Of a stretch of 48,114 bases of DNA, positions 1 through 6,916 are shown one piece after another. Origin of the DNA: a virus; IMG/VR virus record IMGVR_UViG_3300037200_000025, positions 1 through 48,114 of that record; one strand, given 5' to 3'. The translations under genes were made by a program, and so were the position numbers. The notes under the pieces were generated by a model. The model worked only from the letters and a program-made list of their open reading frames with translations. It was not told where the DNA came from and did no database searches. Position 1 is the first letter of the stretch. Each line of letters begins with the position of its first letter.

Positions 1-127
1 ATTGAGGTAGTTCTACCAGCACAACCGAACCCACGGACGCCGCGCCGATCGCCAGAACTTTGGATTGATCGTCAGAAGCCGCTATAAGGTTGCACCGTTC
101 ATCGAACAGCAGCCAGCGCATCGCCAG
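1..127. repeat. 127-bp direct terminal repeat, left copy
   Basis: Bases 1-127 are identical to 47988-48114. The length is a common largest k-mer of short-read assemblers, so the simplest reading is that the contig is a closed circle with an assembly overlap. This means either a circularly permuted phage genome or a circular molecule. A real short terminal repeat is possible but less likely. The repeat lies inside the 3' part of a MerR-like gene, which is whole only when the circle is closed. Confidence 0.95.
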
Positions 128-394
128 GGACGCTTCGCTGATATCCGCAAGGAAGATGCGCCGCGGATGAAAATGCAGTTCGCGCAGCCGTTTCATCACG
201 AACAAGAGCCGGATATCGCGCTCCGTGTAGCCGCGTGACATTCCGTCGCCACCGTGACCGCCCCGCGGGACACGGCGCCGCGATGGCCGCAAAACCCCGC
301 GCTCATCCCAAATCTGAAGTTGCCGCAACGTCGCTCCCGTTATCTTCGCGACCTGCGCTGTCGAATAATCGCTTTGAACATTCCTTCTGTCCAT
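1..394 (-). CDS. MerR-like transcriptional regulator, 131 aa, cut by the contig end
   Basis: ATG at 394. The frame stays open to base 2, and the TGA stop is completed across the circle closure (47986-47988 on the right-hand copy). The translation is 131 aa. Residues 10-38 read STAQVAKITG, then LRQLQIWDERGVL, then RPSRRR: the helix-turn-helix and wing layout of MerR-type DNA-binding domains (STxxVAxxxGxTxRxLxxWxxxGLLxP). The C-terminal half (RDIRLLFVMKRLRE onward) resembles the second helical part plus a short effector-like tail ending VELPQ. It overlaps the 52-aa gene upstream by one base (TAATG) and the next gene downstream (ATG at 47989) by ATGA, so it belongs to the early leftward operon. 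It is a likely regulator of early or host genes. The family call rests on motif reading only. Confidence 0.8.
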   Translation of the reverse strand, partial: MDRRNVQSDYSTAQVAKITGATLRQLQIWDERGVLRPSRRRVPRGGHGGDGMSRGYTERDIRLLFVMKRLRELHFHPRRIFLADISEASLAMRWLLFDERCNLIAASDDQSKVLAIGAASVGSVVLVELPQ

Positions 395-552
395 TAGGTT
401 TTCGCCTTTGTCGTCTTTAATAAATCCATACGATCAATAGCCCGCTTCATAGCTGCTATTGCATCCGTTACGACGGTCCAGTGTGATTCGGCTTCCATCA
501 AACGGCACACTTCGCGCGCCTGCCCTATGATTAACGCTTCGTCTTTATTCAT
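394..552 (-). CDS. small hypothetical protein, 52 aa
   Basis: ATG at 552, TAA at 394-396. The protein begins MNKDEALIIGQAREVCRLME and is helical and charged, with no motif I recognise. It is retained because it overlaps the upstream gene by 8 bases and shares TAATG with the MerR-like gene, the coupled spacing seen throughout this operon. The bases before its start are an A-rich tract with GGGAAATT. Confidence 0.7.
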   Translation of the reverse strand: MNKDEALIIGQAREVCRLMEAESHWTVVTDAIAAMKRAIDRMDLLKTTKAKT

Positions 553-799
553 AATTTCCCTTTTTCGGCTGAGACGCTGGCCGGTAGCATACTTCCTTAT
601 CTCCGTTTCTTCGTTGATTTTTCCACCAGTCGTTATTGTTGCGGATCAGAGCGAAGCCGCAATGCACCAGCAGTTCCTCCTCGCGATGGCCGCACGCTTC
701 GTCGGGGCGTCCGCAGATGGAACACGGCGGAAGCTGCGCGCGGCGTTCGGTGGGCGTCACTCCGCACCTCGCTCTACAATTTGGGCAGTCCGTGCCCAC
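545..799 (-). CDS. cysteine-rich zinc-binding small protein, 84 aa
   Basis: Pairs CPNCRARC (residues 5-12) and CSICGRPDEACGHREEELLVHCG supply at least four CxxC/CxxH-type ligands, so a treble-clef or ribbon zinc site is likely. It overlaps the end of the nuclease-like gene by 43 bases and the start of the next small gene by 8. No function can be assigned. Small zinc-ribbon proteins of this kind are common in phage early operons. Confidence 0.75.
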   Translation of the reverse strand: MGTDCPNCRARCGVTPTERRAQLPPCSICGRPDEACGHREEELLVHCGFALIRNNNDWWKNQRRNGDKEVCYRPASQPKKGNYE

Positions 800-1419
800 G
801 CAAAGAAATCACGCATCGAAAGGAAATGCGCCAGCGGAAGGTTATCGACGGGAGAATTGAACCAGATTCCGTCTTTTGTCTCTCTCGTACCGACTATCGC
901 GCACGGCTTCCGGTCTGATGCCCATGTCCACACGTCTCCCGGCCTTGGTTCGGTTATCGGATCTCGTTCGCTCATGCCATCCACCTTGCGAGGATCATCG
1001 CTGCCCCGACGCTGAAGACCTGACGCCTTGTACCACGCCGCGAATCCTTCGATCGTCGCCGGGAAGTCTTCGCCTGCGATAAGCGTCAACGCACCGCGCG
1101 CCCGCTCTGCCGTGTGCCAGTCCTTCTGATAGTCTGTAGCCTTCGTTGCCACGCCGCGCCGCGTGCGTTTCCACTCGATCCACATCACGAGAGCGGTTCC
1201 CCAATACGTATCGTTCGGAAACCCGTACCGGATGTACAGCCGGTCGGCCATCCCCAATTCCCCGAATCCTTTGCCGCGCTCGCGGTTGCTCACCGGATCA
1301 GTGATGAACATCCGCCACCCGTCCGCCTGGAGTAGATCGCTGCACGTTCGCGCGATATCGGCCTCACTCAGTTCGAGCAGCGGCGCGCGCTCCCGTCGCT
1401 TCTTCGCGTTTGCTATCAT
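757..1419 (-). CDS. VRR-NUC-like nuclease with C-terminal extension, 220 aa
   Basis: Residues about 15-130 carry the VRR-NUC (PD-(D/E)xK) pattern: an aspartate in GMADRLYIR, then IEWKR as the E-x-K, then a Q in DYQKDWH, followed by AL-LIAGED. VRR-NUC domains occur as stand-alone phage nucleases acting on branched or structured DNA. The last 75 residues (from PITEPRPGDVW) form a separate, unidentified domain. The frame opens earlier with GTG at 1443, but ATG at 1419 follows a GGGGAAAAAG stretch at a better distance and gives a normal domain start. Gene order puts it with the Gp157 and recombination-like genes of the early operon. Confidence 0.7.
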   Translation of the reverse strand: MIANAKKRRERAPLLELSEADIARTCSDLLQADGWRMFITDPVSNRERGKGFGELGMADRLYIRYGFPNDTYWGTALVMWIEWKRTRRGVATKATDYQKDWHTAERARGALTLIAGEDFPATIEGFAAWYKASGLQRRGSDDPRKVDGMSERDPITEPRPGDVWTWASDRKPCAIVGTRETKDGIWFNSPVDNLPLAHFLSMRDFFAWARTAQIVERGAE

Positions 1420-1531
1420 AATTTTCTTTTTCCCCTGAAGCACCGGGAGCGGTTAGTCTCCACTTTCTCTCAATCCGCTATCGAATTGTAAGAACAGGGC
1501 CCGGTGTTGGAATTTTCAGGCTCCTTTGTGC

Positions 1532-2164
1532 TTACTGCACATCCTTTGCCGGGCGCCCGCGCTTGCGGCGCTCCACGATCTCTGCTACGGCCTCTTCCGC
1601 TGTCTGTTCGCCGGTCGGGATATCGGCCACTGCCGCGGCCTGTTCCGCGGTCGGGGTAACGTTCGGGATCTCCATTTGAGCTTCATCCTGCGTCATATCC
1701 ACGCGCGTGCCCGGTAGTTCGTCCTGCTGCGGCTGCGGATCGTAGACCACCAGCATTTCCGAGCGCGCCGCGCTGAGCATGTAGGCTTCGAGTTTCGCGC
1801 AGCCGAGCGGATCTCCGAACGTCACCACGCACATGACCTCCGTGATTTTCTCCGCGCCTTTGACCGAATCCTTACCTTTCTTTTTGGCTTTGCGAATGAT
1901 CTGGAAGTCGCCCATGTGCTGACAGTCGATCACGCACGAAACTGCCTTCAGTTCCTCGTTATTCGGCTTCAGTTCAATGAGCGTAGCCGAGAGTTCGGAA
2001 TCCTCCGGCGACCATCCTTTCGTTCCGTCCGGCAGTTCCGGCCAGCCCAAGCCGCGTGCAATTTTTGACGTCAGAGGAAAGGTAAACTTCGCCTTGCCTC
2101 CGGTTTTCGGTGTGCGGGAAACGCTCCGCAGCAGCGTGTTACGAGCGATCAATCTTTTACTCAT
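1532..2164 (-). CDS. hypothetical early protein with basic C-terminal tail, 210 aa
   Basis: ATG at 2164 is preceded by AGGAG seven bases upstream. A longer open frame to 2266 has no ribosome site. The body (residues 1-150) is mixed and unrecognised. The rest is acidic and alanine-rich and ends RRKRGRPAKDVQ, a match to the AT-hook core (RGRP), suggesting minor-groove DNA contact. The start overlaps the preceding 67-aa gene by ATGA. A 112-base gap separates it from the nuclease gene, in which I see only a long-range CACCGGG/CCCGGTG inverted repeat. Confidence 0.65.
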   Translation of the reverse strand: MSKRLIARNTLLRSVSRTPKTGGKAKFTFPLTSKIARGLGWPELPDGTKGWSPEDSELSATLIELKPNNEELKAVSCVIDCQHMGDFQIIRKAKKKGKDSVKGAEKITEVMCVVTFGDPLGCAKLEAYMLSAARSEMLVVYDPQPQQDELPGTRVDMTQDEAQMEIPNVTPTAEQAAAVADIPTGEQTAEEAVAEIVERRKRGRPAKDVQ

Positions 2165-2364
2165 CGTTCTCCTGTACCTGCCATCTTCCAATCGAAAGCC
2201 TGTTGACGTTTCCGTTTTCGGGGCCGTTCCGTCGCGGCCAGAGCCCTGCCACGCGGACAGTCGCATCTTTCCATGCCGCCGTTCTCAGCCATCGCCCACG
2301 CGCCCCCGTAGGGCTTGCAAAACACGCAACTCGGCGGGAGCGGAGCTTTGAGTCTGCGGCGCAT
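2161..2364 (-). CDS. small zinc-site protein, 67 aa
   Basis: MRRRLK start, then CVFC (residues 13-16) and CDC (33-35) as probable metal ligands, then a very basic stretch TERPRKRKRQQ. It could bind nucleic acid. It abuts TAG of the 54-aa gene and overlaps the next start by four bases. Confidence 0.65.
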   Translation of the reverse strand: MRRRLKAPLPPSCVFCKPYGGAWAMAENGGMERCDCPRGRALAATERPRKRKRQQAFDWKMAGTGER

Positions 2365-2529
2365 CTACTTAACCGGACGCACGACGTAGTAAATCCGATG
2401 CTGACCAGCGCGCTGTCCATACTTCCACAAACGCCTGCAAATCTCGCACGCCGTCTCGAAATCCCACTTCGCATCGTAGCCGACAATTTCCGGCTGCGCC
2501 CCTTTGGCTAGCATCCACACGCGATACAT
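2365..2529 (-). CDS. small hypothetical protein, 54 aa
   Basis: ATG at 2529 directly follows the TGA of the Gp157-like gene; TAG at 2365-2367 directly precedes the next ATG. The sequence runs MYRVWMLAKGAQPEIVGYDA and later CEICRRLWKYGQ, with a probable CxxC. The exact end-to-start packing on both sides is the main evidence. No function is recognised. Confidence 0.65.
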   Translation of the reverse strand: MYRVWMLAKGAQPEIVGYDAKWDFETACEICRRLWKYGQRAGQHRIYYVVRPVK

Positions 2530-3333
2530 TCACTTCACCACCAGCGAATCGCCCCGAGGCTTGAGGCGACAGCCGGCGACGGAGTTCTTTCCGCTGCCGC
2601 CGCACGCCTTGCATGGAACCGCGTTGGGAATCTTCCATTCCACGCCTTTGCCTTCGCACGCGCCACACGGCTTCGCGAGTGCATCTCCTATCGCGGATAG
2701 CGAAGGCTCGCGATCGATCACTCTGGCATCCGCTACGAGCGCTGGCTCGACTCCGTTACCTGCGAGATTCAGAAGGCGCGTCCATTGAGCCAAGGTAAGC
2801 CGCACGGTGATGTTAACGAATTCGTCCGGTACCAGCGACTCATCATCAACTTCCACCGGCTGCTTTCCGCCGTTTCCCCGGAGCGAGAGCGAATGCCGCG
2901 TGCCCTCCAGTTTCTTCGGTTGCCCCGGCTTCCACTGCCCCGTCTCGAGCACGAATTTAACAGCGTCAACGATACGCGAATACCGAGCCCGGATTTCGTC
3001 CCGGCGCCACTTGAGCCGCGCAATCTCCTGATCGATCTCGCCGCGCTCCTGCTTGCGGTCCATGCGCTCCGAGCCGGCCGCCAGTTCGAGTGCCCAGAGG
3101 TAATCGGCTACAGTATCGACTTTTTTCGGCAACGCGGCCATGTACTCCGCAATCGCCGCGTCAAGCGCGGTTGCTTCTGATTTCCAGTCCTGAAGGGACT
3201 TCCCTTCGATCTGGTAGGCGTCGGCTATCACCGGGTCTGAGAGTTCCACGATTGCGTCTTCGGCCTGCTGGCGCATGTCGTAGAGCGTGGCGAGGTCCTG
3301 GTCGAGGCGGTACAACGAAAGGTCGAGGCTCAC
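2530..3333 (-). CDS. Gp157-family protein with DnaJ-type zinc tail, 267 aa
   Basis: Residues 1-170 match the siphovirus Gp157 pattern: a long coiled coil beginning LYRLDQDLATLYDM, with paired helices and RMDRKQERGEIDQEIARLKW, then the KFVLETGQWKPGQPKKLEG region. Gp157 proteins sit in phage recombination/replication clusters; one member was linked to phage resistance in Streptococcus thermophilus. The odd part is the C-terminus: CGACEGKG at about 223-230 and CKACGGSG at about 241-248, a pair of CxxCxGxG repeats as in the DnaJ zinc finger. The same module ends several other proteins of this phage. Start overlaps the upstream stop by ATGA. Confidence 0.75.
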   Translation of the reverse strand: MSLDLSLYRLDQDLATLYDMRQQAEDAIVELSDPVIADAYQIEGKSLQDWKSEATALDAAIAEYMAALPKKVDTVADYLWALELAAGSERMDRKQERGEIDQEIARLKWRRDEIRARYSRIVDAVKFVLETGQWKPGQPKKLEGTRHSLSLRGNGGKQPVEVDDESLVPDEFVNITVRLTLAQWTRLLNLAGNGVEPALVADARVIDREPSLSAIGDALAKPCGACEGKGVEWKIPNAVPCKACGGSGKNSVAGCRLKPRGDSLVVK

Positions 3334-3527
3334 GCGGCTACCTCGCCTGCGCAGTCACACAGCATCGAGGCTGCATGTTTCTCGCGAAACTCCGCAACCG
3401 GAATGCAGCGAAGCGTTAACCCGCGTTCCAGCCAATCGAGCAAATCACTCTTCGAAACGTGATCCACGCCGCTGACCACTTCGACGTGGCCGCATTTCTT
3501 CGTCGCGATAATTACTTTTTCGCTCAC
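3330..3527 (-). CDS. small hypothetical protein, 65 aa (GTG start)
   Basis: Translation probably starts at GTG 3527, eight bases after GGAGG and overlapping the upstream TGA (GTGA). The protein opens VSEKVIIATKKCGHVEVV and ends CDCAGEVAA. The cysteines at KCGH and LCDC could form a small zinc site. A longer frame to 3743 overlaps another good gene and is rejected. Confidence 0.65.
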   Translation of the reverse strand: MSEKVIIATKKCGHVEVVSGVDHVSKSDLLDWLERGLTLRCIPVAEFREKHAASMLCDCAGEVAA

Positions 3528-3721
3528 GGCTTCTGTCCCTCCAGTAGCGGCGCATCGGCCCGCTGTTCGGTTGAATCTTCGTCCTTGCCGCGTTTCGCGC
3601 GGCGCTTCGTTTGCCGGTGCAGGAGGTCGCACGTGTCTAACATGCGTTCCTGCGTTTCGGCGTCCCAGTCGGCGAACTGGTCGAGCCAGGTGTCGCGGGT
3701 ACTCTTCTGCGGTTTTGGCAT
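3524..3721 (-). CDS. small charged hypothetical protein, 65 aa
   Basis: MPKPQKSTRDTWLDQFADWD, then a helical, highly charged body with RQTKRRAKRGKDEDS. It shares TGATG with the upstream zinc-ribbon gene and GTGA with the next. No family recognised. Confidence 0.65.
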   Translation of the reverse strand: MPKPQKSTRDTWLDQFADWDAETQERMLDTCDLLHRQTKRRAKRGKDEDSTEQRADAPLLEGQKP

Positions 3722-3888
3722 CAGCCTTTTTCCTCTGCTTCAAACTTCAATTGCTGCTTCAGACGCTTCGAGCCACATGACTTACAGAACTTCCCGTAGG
3801 AATCGTTCCGCTTGCCGAGAAGTTCGACCGTGGCAGGTTTCTTACCGCATTCACGGCACATGCTGTTGATATCGCGCAACCAGGCCAT
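3721..3888 (-). CDS. zinc-ribbon small protein, 55 aa
   Basis: ATG at 3888, TGA at 3721-3723. Two CxxC pairs, CRECGKK (residues 11-17) and CKSCGSKR (36-43), are separated by about 20 residues: a classic four-cysteine zinc ribbon. GGAGG lies 8-9 bases before the start. It may act as a nucleic-acid-binding accessory to the adjacent DNA genes. Confidence 0.7.
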   Translation of the reverse strand: MAWLRDINSMCRECGKKPATVELLGKRNDSYGKFCKSCGSKRLKQQLKFEAEEKG

Positions 3889-3890
3889 CG

Positions 3891-5066
3891 TTACTGTCCT
3901 CCGAAGGGACGCGGAAGATCAGCGAGAGCCGTGTCGGTCGATTGCAATGCTTCACCGGCCTCGTACAGGTCGATTAGCATTCCTTTGAGCACATTGAGAT
4001 CGGTCGTGCCTCTCGGGTAGAGCTTGTTGAACTTCGCCGCGACTTCAGCATAGGCGTCTTCGCCGGCCTTTCCGGCTTTCGCTATCATGCGGTCAGCCAG
4101 TTCTTCGCAAGCCTTTCCGAACACGCCGCGATTCTTGACGACCTTTTCGTAGAGCGCCAGAATCGGAACCGGAACCGGGCGATTCTTCGGGTCTTCAGGT
4201 TTTGCGTCTGAGGCGCGATCTGCTGGTGCAGGTTCGTGTGCCGCCTGGTGCTGCGGCGCGTGGTCTTCGAAGTCTTCGATGTCCTGCGTAAAGGCGTCCG
4301 AGCAGTTCGTTACAACCAGCACGGCAGCCACCAGCGCGCGTTTCTGCGCCATCTTCTGCACGGTGTTGATGGTGTCGGATATCTCTGGGTTCGGCACGCG
4401 ATACTGCGTCTGATCCATCGTGATCTCCCAACCGTCGTGCTTTTTCTGCCCCATCTTCCGATCTTTGACGCGCTTCGCTGTCCCGTTCTTTTTACCGTCC
4501 TCGAACAGTTGCCAGTAAGATTCCGGTTTTCCGTATTGACCTGTCGATTCCTTTCGCTCTATAGCCCAGTCCGCCTCGAACTTCGACGTGACGCCGCCGC
4601 GCACCTGCAATGCGTCGAAGTCTTTACGCAGTTTCGCTACTTCGATAGGAACCCAACGGTATCGGTATTTTGATTCCCACGAGTTGCACGATCCGATAGC
4701 TTCGCCCATGAACTTTCCGCCGCGTGAAAGCTGGCAGCGGTAGGAGTAGTAGAACAGCGCTTCTCCGCCGTGCTTGTCGCCGGTCCAGTCCTCAATGATC
4801 TTGTCTTCGGCATAGGTTACGGACATCCCGAAGATCGAGCAGAGCTTTTCCGCTCCAGGCTTGAGCAGAACTTTTTTCGTCCCGGCGCCCGGAATCGCGC
4901 CGTAGTCTTCGCCTTCGATCATGACTTTTTTGATGAACAGGTTCACGCCGTCCTTGCGCTGCACGGCCTGTTCTATCGTCATCAGCGGCATGAAGTCCGA
5001 CGCTGTGACTGCCTGCGGATCGCGCACGGCGACCTGCGTTTCGATTGCTCCTGCTATACCTAACAT
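3891..5066 (-). CDS. probable phage recombination/ssDNA-binding-like protein, 391 aa
   Basis: ATG at 5066 follows GGAGG by 7 bases and shares TGATG with the gene before it; a GTG at 5069 is an alternative. The N-terminal 80 residues include the pattern GVNLFIKKVMIEGEDYGAIP, with GTKKVLLKPGAEKLC. Later comes a conserved-looking NTVQKMAQKRALVAAVLVVT followed by FTQDIEDF. I have seen this combination in phage and plasmid proteins placed with recombination genes, but cannot name the family for certain. A Pro/Ala linker (about 265-300) leads to a helical C-terminal domain. Its position between Gp157 and the control region fits a DNA recombination or repair role. This is the largest early gene. Confidence 0.55.
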   Translation of the reverse strand: MLGIAGAIETQVAVRDPQAVTASDFMPLMTIEQAVQRKDGVNLFIKKVMIEGEDYGAIPGAGTKKVLLKPGAEKLCSIFGMSVTYAEDKIIEDWTGDKHGGEALFYYSYRCQLSRGGKFMGEAIGSCNSWESKYRYRWVPIEVAKLRKDFDALQVRGGVTSKFEADWAIERKESTGQYGKPESYWQLFEDGKKNGTAKRVKDRKMGQKKHDGWEITMDQTQYRVPNPEISDTINTVQKMAQKRALVAAVLVVTNCSDAFTQDIEDFEDHAPQHQAAHEPAPADRASDAKPEDPKNRPVPVPILALYEKVVKNRGVFGKACEELADRMIAKAGKAGEDAYAEVAAKFNKLYPRGTTDLNVLKGMLIDLYEAGEALQSTDTALADLPRPFGGQ

Positions 5067-5212
5067 CACATCCCTCCCAGAAACAGATCGTCTATGTAAT
5101 CGTCGGACTCATTGCATTCGCACTCGCAGTTGTCGGCTTCGAGTTCGTTTTCATGGTCATCGATATCGCCGTTGCAGTGACAAGCCTGCCCGCAATCAGG
5201 ACACGTGTGCAT
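5066..5212 (-). CDS. acidic cysteine-rich miniprotein, 48 aa
   Basis: ATG at 5212, TGA at 5066-5068. It reads MHTCPDCGQACHCNGDIDD and ends in an acidic CECECNESDDY stretch. Seven cysteines in 48 residues suggest metal binding. It overlaps the upstream gene by 17 bases and the downstream start by one base (TGATG). Confidence 0.65.
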   Translation of the reverse strand: MHTCPDCGQACHCNGDIDDHENELEADNCECECNESDDYIDDLFLGGM

Positions 5213-5495
5213 GCTGCGCCTCCACTCTTGCTTTCCACTGCCGCACGCTCATGCGCGTCTGCCGGAACTCTTCAGTCTCCAGCAGCCCGTACACCATGAG
5301 CTTCGTGCGGTCATCTTCGGTGTTTGGCGGATTGCAACCCGCGGCCCGGGCTACGAGTTTCCATTCGTCATCGGTGATGAGCCGCGCCTTGTGCGCCGGG
5401 ATGCCCACAGCCCGGAGAGCGCCCGCGAGGGCCTGCGCTTTCTTCTCGCGGGCCCTCTGTTCGTGTGAGTCCAGAGGACGCCGGGTGAGGTTCAT
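5196..5495 (-). CDS. hypothetical early protein, 99 aa
   Basis: MNLTRRPLDSHEQRAREKKA, then a helical body with KLVARAAGCNPPNTEDDRTK and EFRQTRMSVRQWKARVEA. No hydrophobic segment. It overlaps the first early gene by ATGA. No family recognised. Confidence 0.65.
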   Translation of the reverse strand: MNLTRRPLDSHEQRAREKKAQALAGALRAVGIPAHKARLITDDEWKLVARAAGCNPPNTEDDRTKLMVYGLLETEEFRQTRMSVRQWKARVEAQHAHVS

Positions 5496-5887
5496 CGGTC
5501 ACCATCCCGCATCTCGCAGAGAAACCGATCATCGCGCGTTGCCTGATCCTCTTCCGGCTCTTCCGTTTCCGCGATGCACGGCGTACATTCGACCGTCAGG
5601 CCGTGAGGGCACGGAATTACGATCTCCCGCGCCTGGCAGTCGGCTTTAATGACCGCGATGCCGAGCGGCGATGTGATCTGATAGACCTTCGACGCGATAG
5701 GTAGCGTCTGGGAGAATTGATATCCTTTGTCGCGCAGGCTGACCTGATCGCGTCCAGTCAGAGCGCGGACGGTATGAGTTACATGCGACAAGGTTGCCGG
5801 GACGTTGCGTGTCATGACGATTTCGCAGCCGAGGTCTTCGGCTCCGGCGATCTGAAACTCTTTCGGGGTCGGAGTGGTTTTGCTCAT
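5492..5887 (-). CDS. first gene of the leftward early operon, 131 aa, unknown function
   Basis: ATG at 5887 lies six bases after a TAAACT -10 box with TTGACA 17 bases upstream, so its mRNA should start at the ATG itself; there is no Shine-Dalgarno site. The protein begins MSKTTPTPKEFQ and carries CPHGLTVECTPC (a CPxG...CxxC cluster) near residue 93-104, then an acidic tail. First-position early genes are often host-takeover proteins, but nothing in the sequence identifies this one. Confidence 0.7.
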   Translation of the reverse strand: MSKTTPTPKEFQIAGAEDLGCEIVMTRNVPATLSHVTHTVRALTGRDQVSLRDKGYQFSQTLPIASKVYQITSPLGIAVIKADCQAREIVIPCPHGLTVECTPCIAETEEPEEDQATRDDRFLCEMRDGDR

Positions 5888-5893
5888 GAGTTC

Positions 5894-5922
5894 AGTTTAA
5901 AGCGGAGTTTGCTTTTTGTCAA
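5894..5922 (-). promoter_or_regulatory. leftward early promoter, predicted leaderless
   Basis: On the minus strand TTGACA (5922-5917), 17 bases, TAAACT (5899-5894), then six bases to ATG 5887. The -35 box is a perfect consensus match. Transcription start is expected at the A of the ATG. Confidence 0.75.
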
Positions 5923-5936
5923 ACTTTTTGTTTGAC
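5918..5936. promoter_or_regulatory. palindromic operator holding both -35 boxes
   Basis: GTCAAAC, five T, GTTTGAC: a perfect inverted repeat with 7-base arms. Each arm contains the TTGAC of one of the two divergent promoters, so one protein bound here would block both. The ribbon-helix-helix protein encoded at 5967 is the obvious candidate. Confidence 0.7.
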
Positions 5937-5960
5937 TTTTTGAAAACTATTTCGCATACT
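5932..5960 (+). promoter_or_regulatory. rightward promoter, predicted leaderless
   Basis: TTGACT (5932-5937), 17 bases, CATACT (5955-5960), then six bases to ATG 5967. It mirrors the leftward promoter exactly in spacing. No Shine-Dalgarno site is present. Confidence 0.75.
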
Positions 5961-5966
5961 CAATTC

Positions 5967-6113
5967 ATGGAGAAAACAAAGAAGTCTGTAGCGGTCCCGG
6001 ATTCCGTCTGGCAGGCCGCTAAGGCGGAAGCAAAGCGACAGGGCATCTTGTTCTCTGTCTTTATTGAGCGCCTGATTCGCGCGGGCGTTCCGAACGGAGC
6101 GAAATTGAAATGA
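5967..6113 (+). CDS. ribbon-helix-helix DNA-binding protein, 48 aa
   Basis: ATG at 5967 is six bases past the -10 box; the frame also runs upstream through the promoter, which is not credible as coding. The sequence KKSVAVPDSVWQAAKAEAKR followed by QGILFSVFIERLI fits the Arc/CopG ribbon-helix-helix fold: a short beta strand (SVAVP), helix A (DSVWQAAKAEAKR), a GI/L turn and helix B (SVFIERLI). Such dimers bind palindromes in the major groove through the beta ribbon. It is a likely autorepressor acting on the palindrome at 5918-5936. A similar protein is encoded at 42260. Confidence 0.75.
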   Translation: MEKTKKSVAVPDSVWQAAKAEAKRQGILFSVFIERLIRAGVPNGAKLK

Positions 6114-6361
6114 ACGCTCCTGCTCTCTTTCAGTTACGCGGCCGACTAGCCGGCGAACGCGACTGGGCCGCTCTGAGCGAGCCGGTTTCGCGCCGCGATG
6201 CGCTGGCGGAGTTCGACGCCAAGATCAAAGAAATGCGGGGCCACGGATTTCGTGCTGTAATGCGAACGCAGGCCGGAACAATTCGCCGCTGCGAAATCAT
6301 CAACCCGATCAGCAAACAGTACGAGGCGATTTACTGGGTCGTTCCGACAGGTGCAGCATGA
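6110..6361 (+). CDS. hypothetical protein, 83 aa
   Basis: Overlaps the ribbon-helix-helix gene by ATGA and the next gene by four bases. It reads MNAPALFQLRGRLAGERDWA and ends with an EIINPISKQYEAIYWVV strand-like segment. Small alpha/beta protein, family unknown. Confidence 0.7.
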   Translation: MNAPALFQLRGRLAGERDWAALSEPVSRRDALAEFDAKIKEMRGHGFRAVMRTQAGTIRRCEIINPISKQYEAIYWVVPTGAA

Positions 6362-6480
6362 GCGCCGACACCCGCACACCCGCACAGCAAGACAAACCTC
6401 TTTGCCTGTGCTTTTACAATCCGGAAACAGGCTATTTCGAGCCGTGCTGCGAAGCGCACGAGCAAGAACTGAAGCGATGA
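6358..6480 (+). CDS. cysteine-containing miniprotein, 40 aa
   Basis: ATG at 6358 overlaps the previous TGA; TGA at 6478-6480 overlaps the next ATG. CLCFYN and PCCEAHEQE give four cysteines plus a histidine, a probable small zinc site. Support comes mainly from the double ATGA packing. Confidence 0.6.
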   Translation: MSADTRTPAQQDKPLCLCFYNPETGYFEPCCEAHEQELKR

Positions 6481-6575
6481 TCTGCCTCGCAATCCCCGCG
6501 CTCATCGGTTTGGTTCTGGCCGGTCGCTGGTGGTCGAAAGTGCTTAAGGCGCACGAAGAGGTAACGCGCGAATGA
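6477..6575 (+). CDS. GRWW membrane peptide, 32 aa
   Basis: MICLAIPALIGLVLAGRWW is one membrane helix, followed by SKVLKAHEEVTRE. About 20 of 26 residues match the start of the protein at 41600-41836 (LAIPAL-GL, AGRWW, VLKAHE), so the two are paralogues. A longer frame to 6351 is only read-through of the preceding gene. Both copies lie downstream of a ribbon-helix-helix gene. Role unknown; a small inner-membrane effector is the minimal reading. Confidence 0.65.
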   Translation: MICLAIPALIGLVLAGRWWSKVLKAHEEVTRE

Positions 6576-6916
6576 GATTCTACGAAGAATATAAGTGCGG
6601 ATGCGTATCTCCGATGACCGCCAAGAGTAACCTGCGCGGTTATTGCGCGGCCCACGGAACTGACCCTCTTCAGGTATTTCGTGCGGATGGAAAGATGGTA
6701 TGGAATGGTAGATTTGATGCGCCTGCGGACCATCCGGCTGTAAGACGTAACTGCATGAAGGCGCATGACATGGAGAAGCGGGTTATCGGGCCGGAAGATT
6801 TTGACGAGGACGAAGATGACGATGCAGATACCATCATCGGATGTCCTGAGTGCGGTGCTGGCCCGTACGATCAGCACGATGCTGAATGCATCTACAACGA
6901 TTGCGAGGATCTATGA
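6572..6916 (+). CDS. zinc-binding acidic protein, 114 aa
   Basis: Begins with KCGCVSPM and CAAHG, then an aspartate/glutamate run (about residues 75-86), then CPECGAGPYDQHDAECIYNDC near the end. The C-terminal cysteine/histidine cluster looks like a zinc finger of the kind seen in phage DUF-type proteins. It overlaps its neighbours by ATGA. Confidence 0.7.
   Translation: MRFYEEYKCGCVSPMTAKSNLRGYCAAHGTDPLQVFRADGKMVWNGRFDAPADHPAVRRNCMKAHDMEKRVIGPEDFDEDEDDDADTIIGCPECGAGPYDQHDAECIYNDCEDL

Noticed and set aside
1-127. Biological direct terminal repeat for packaging
   Set aside because: The length of exactly 127 bases matches a common assembler k-mer, so an assembly overlap of a circular sequence is more likely; cannot be excluded without reads.
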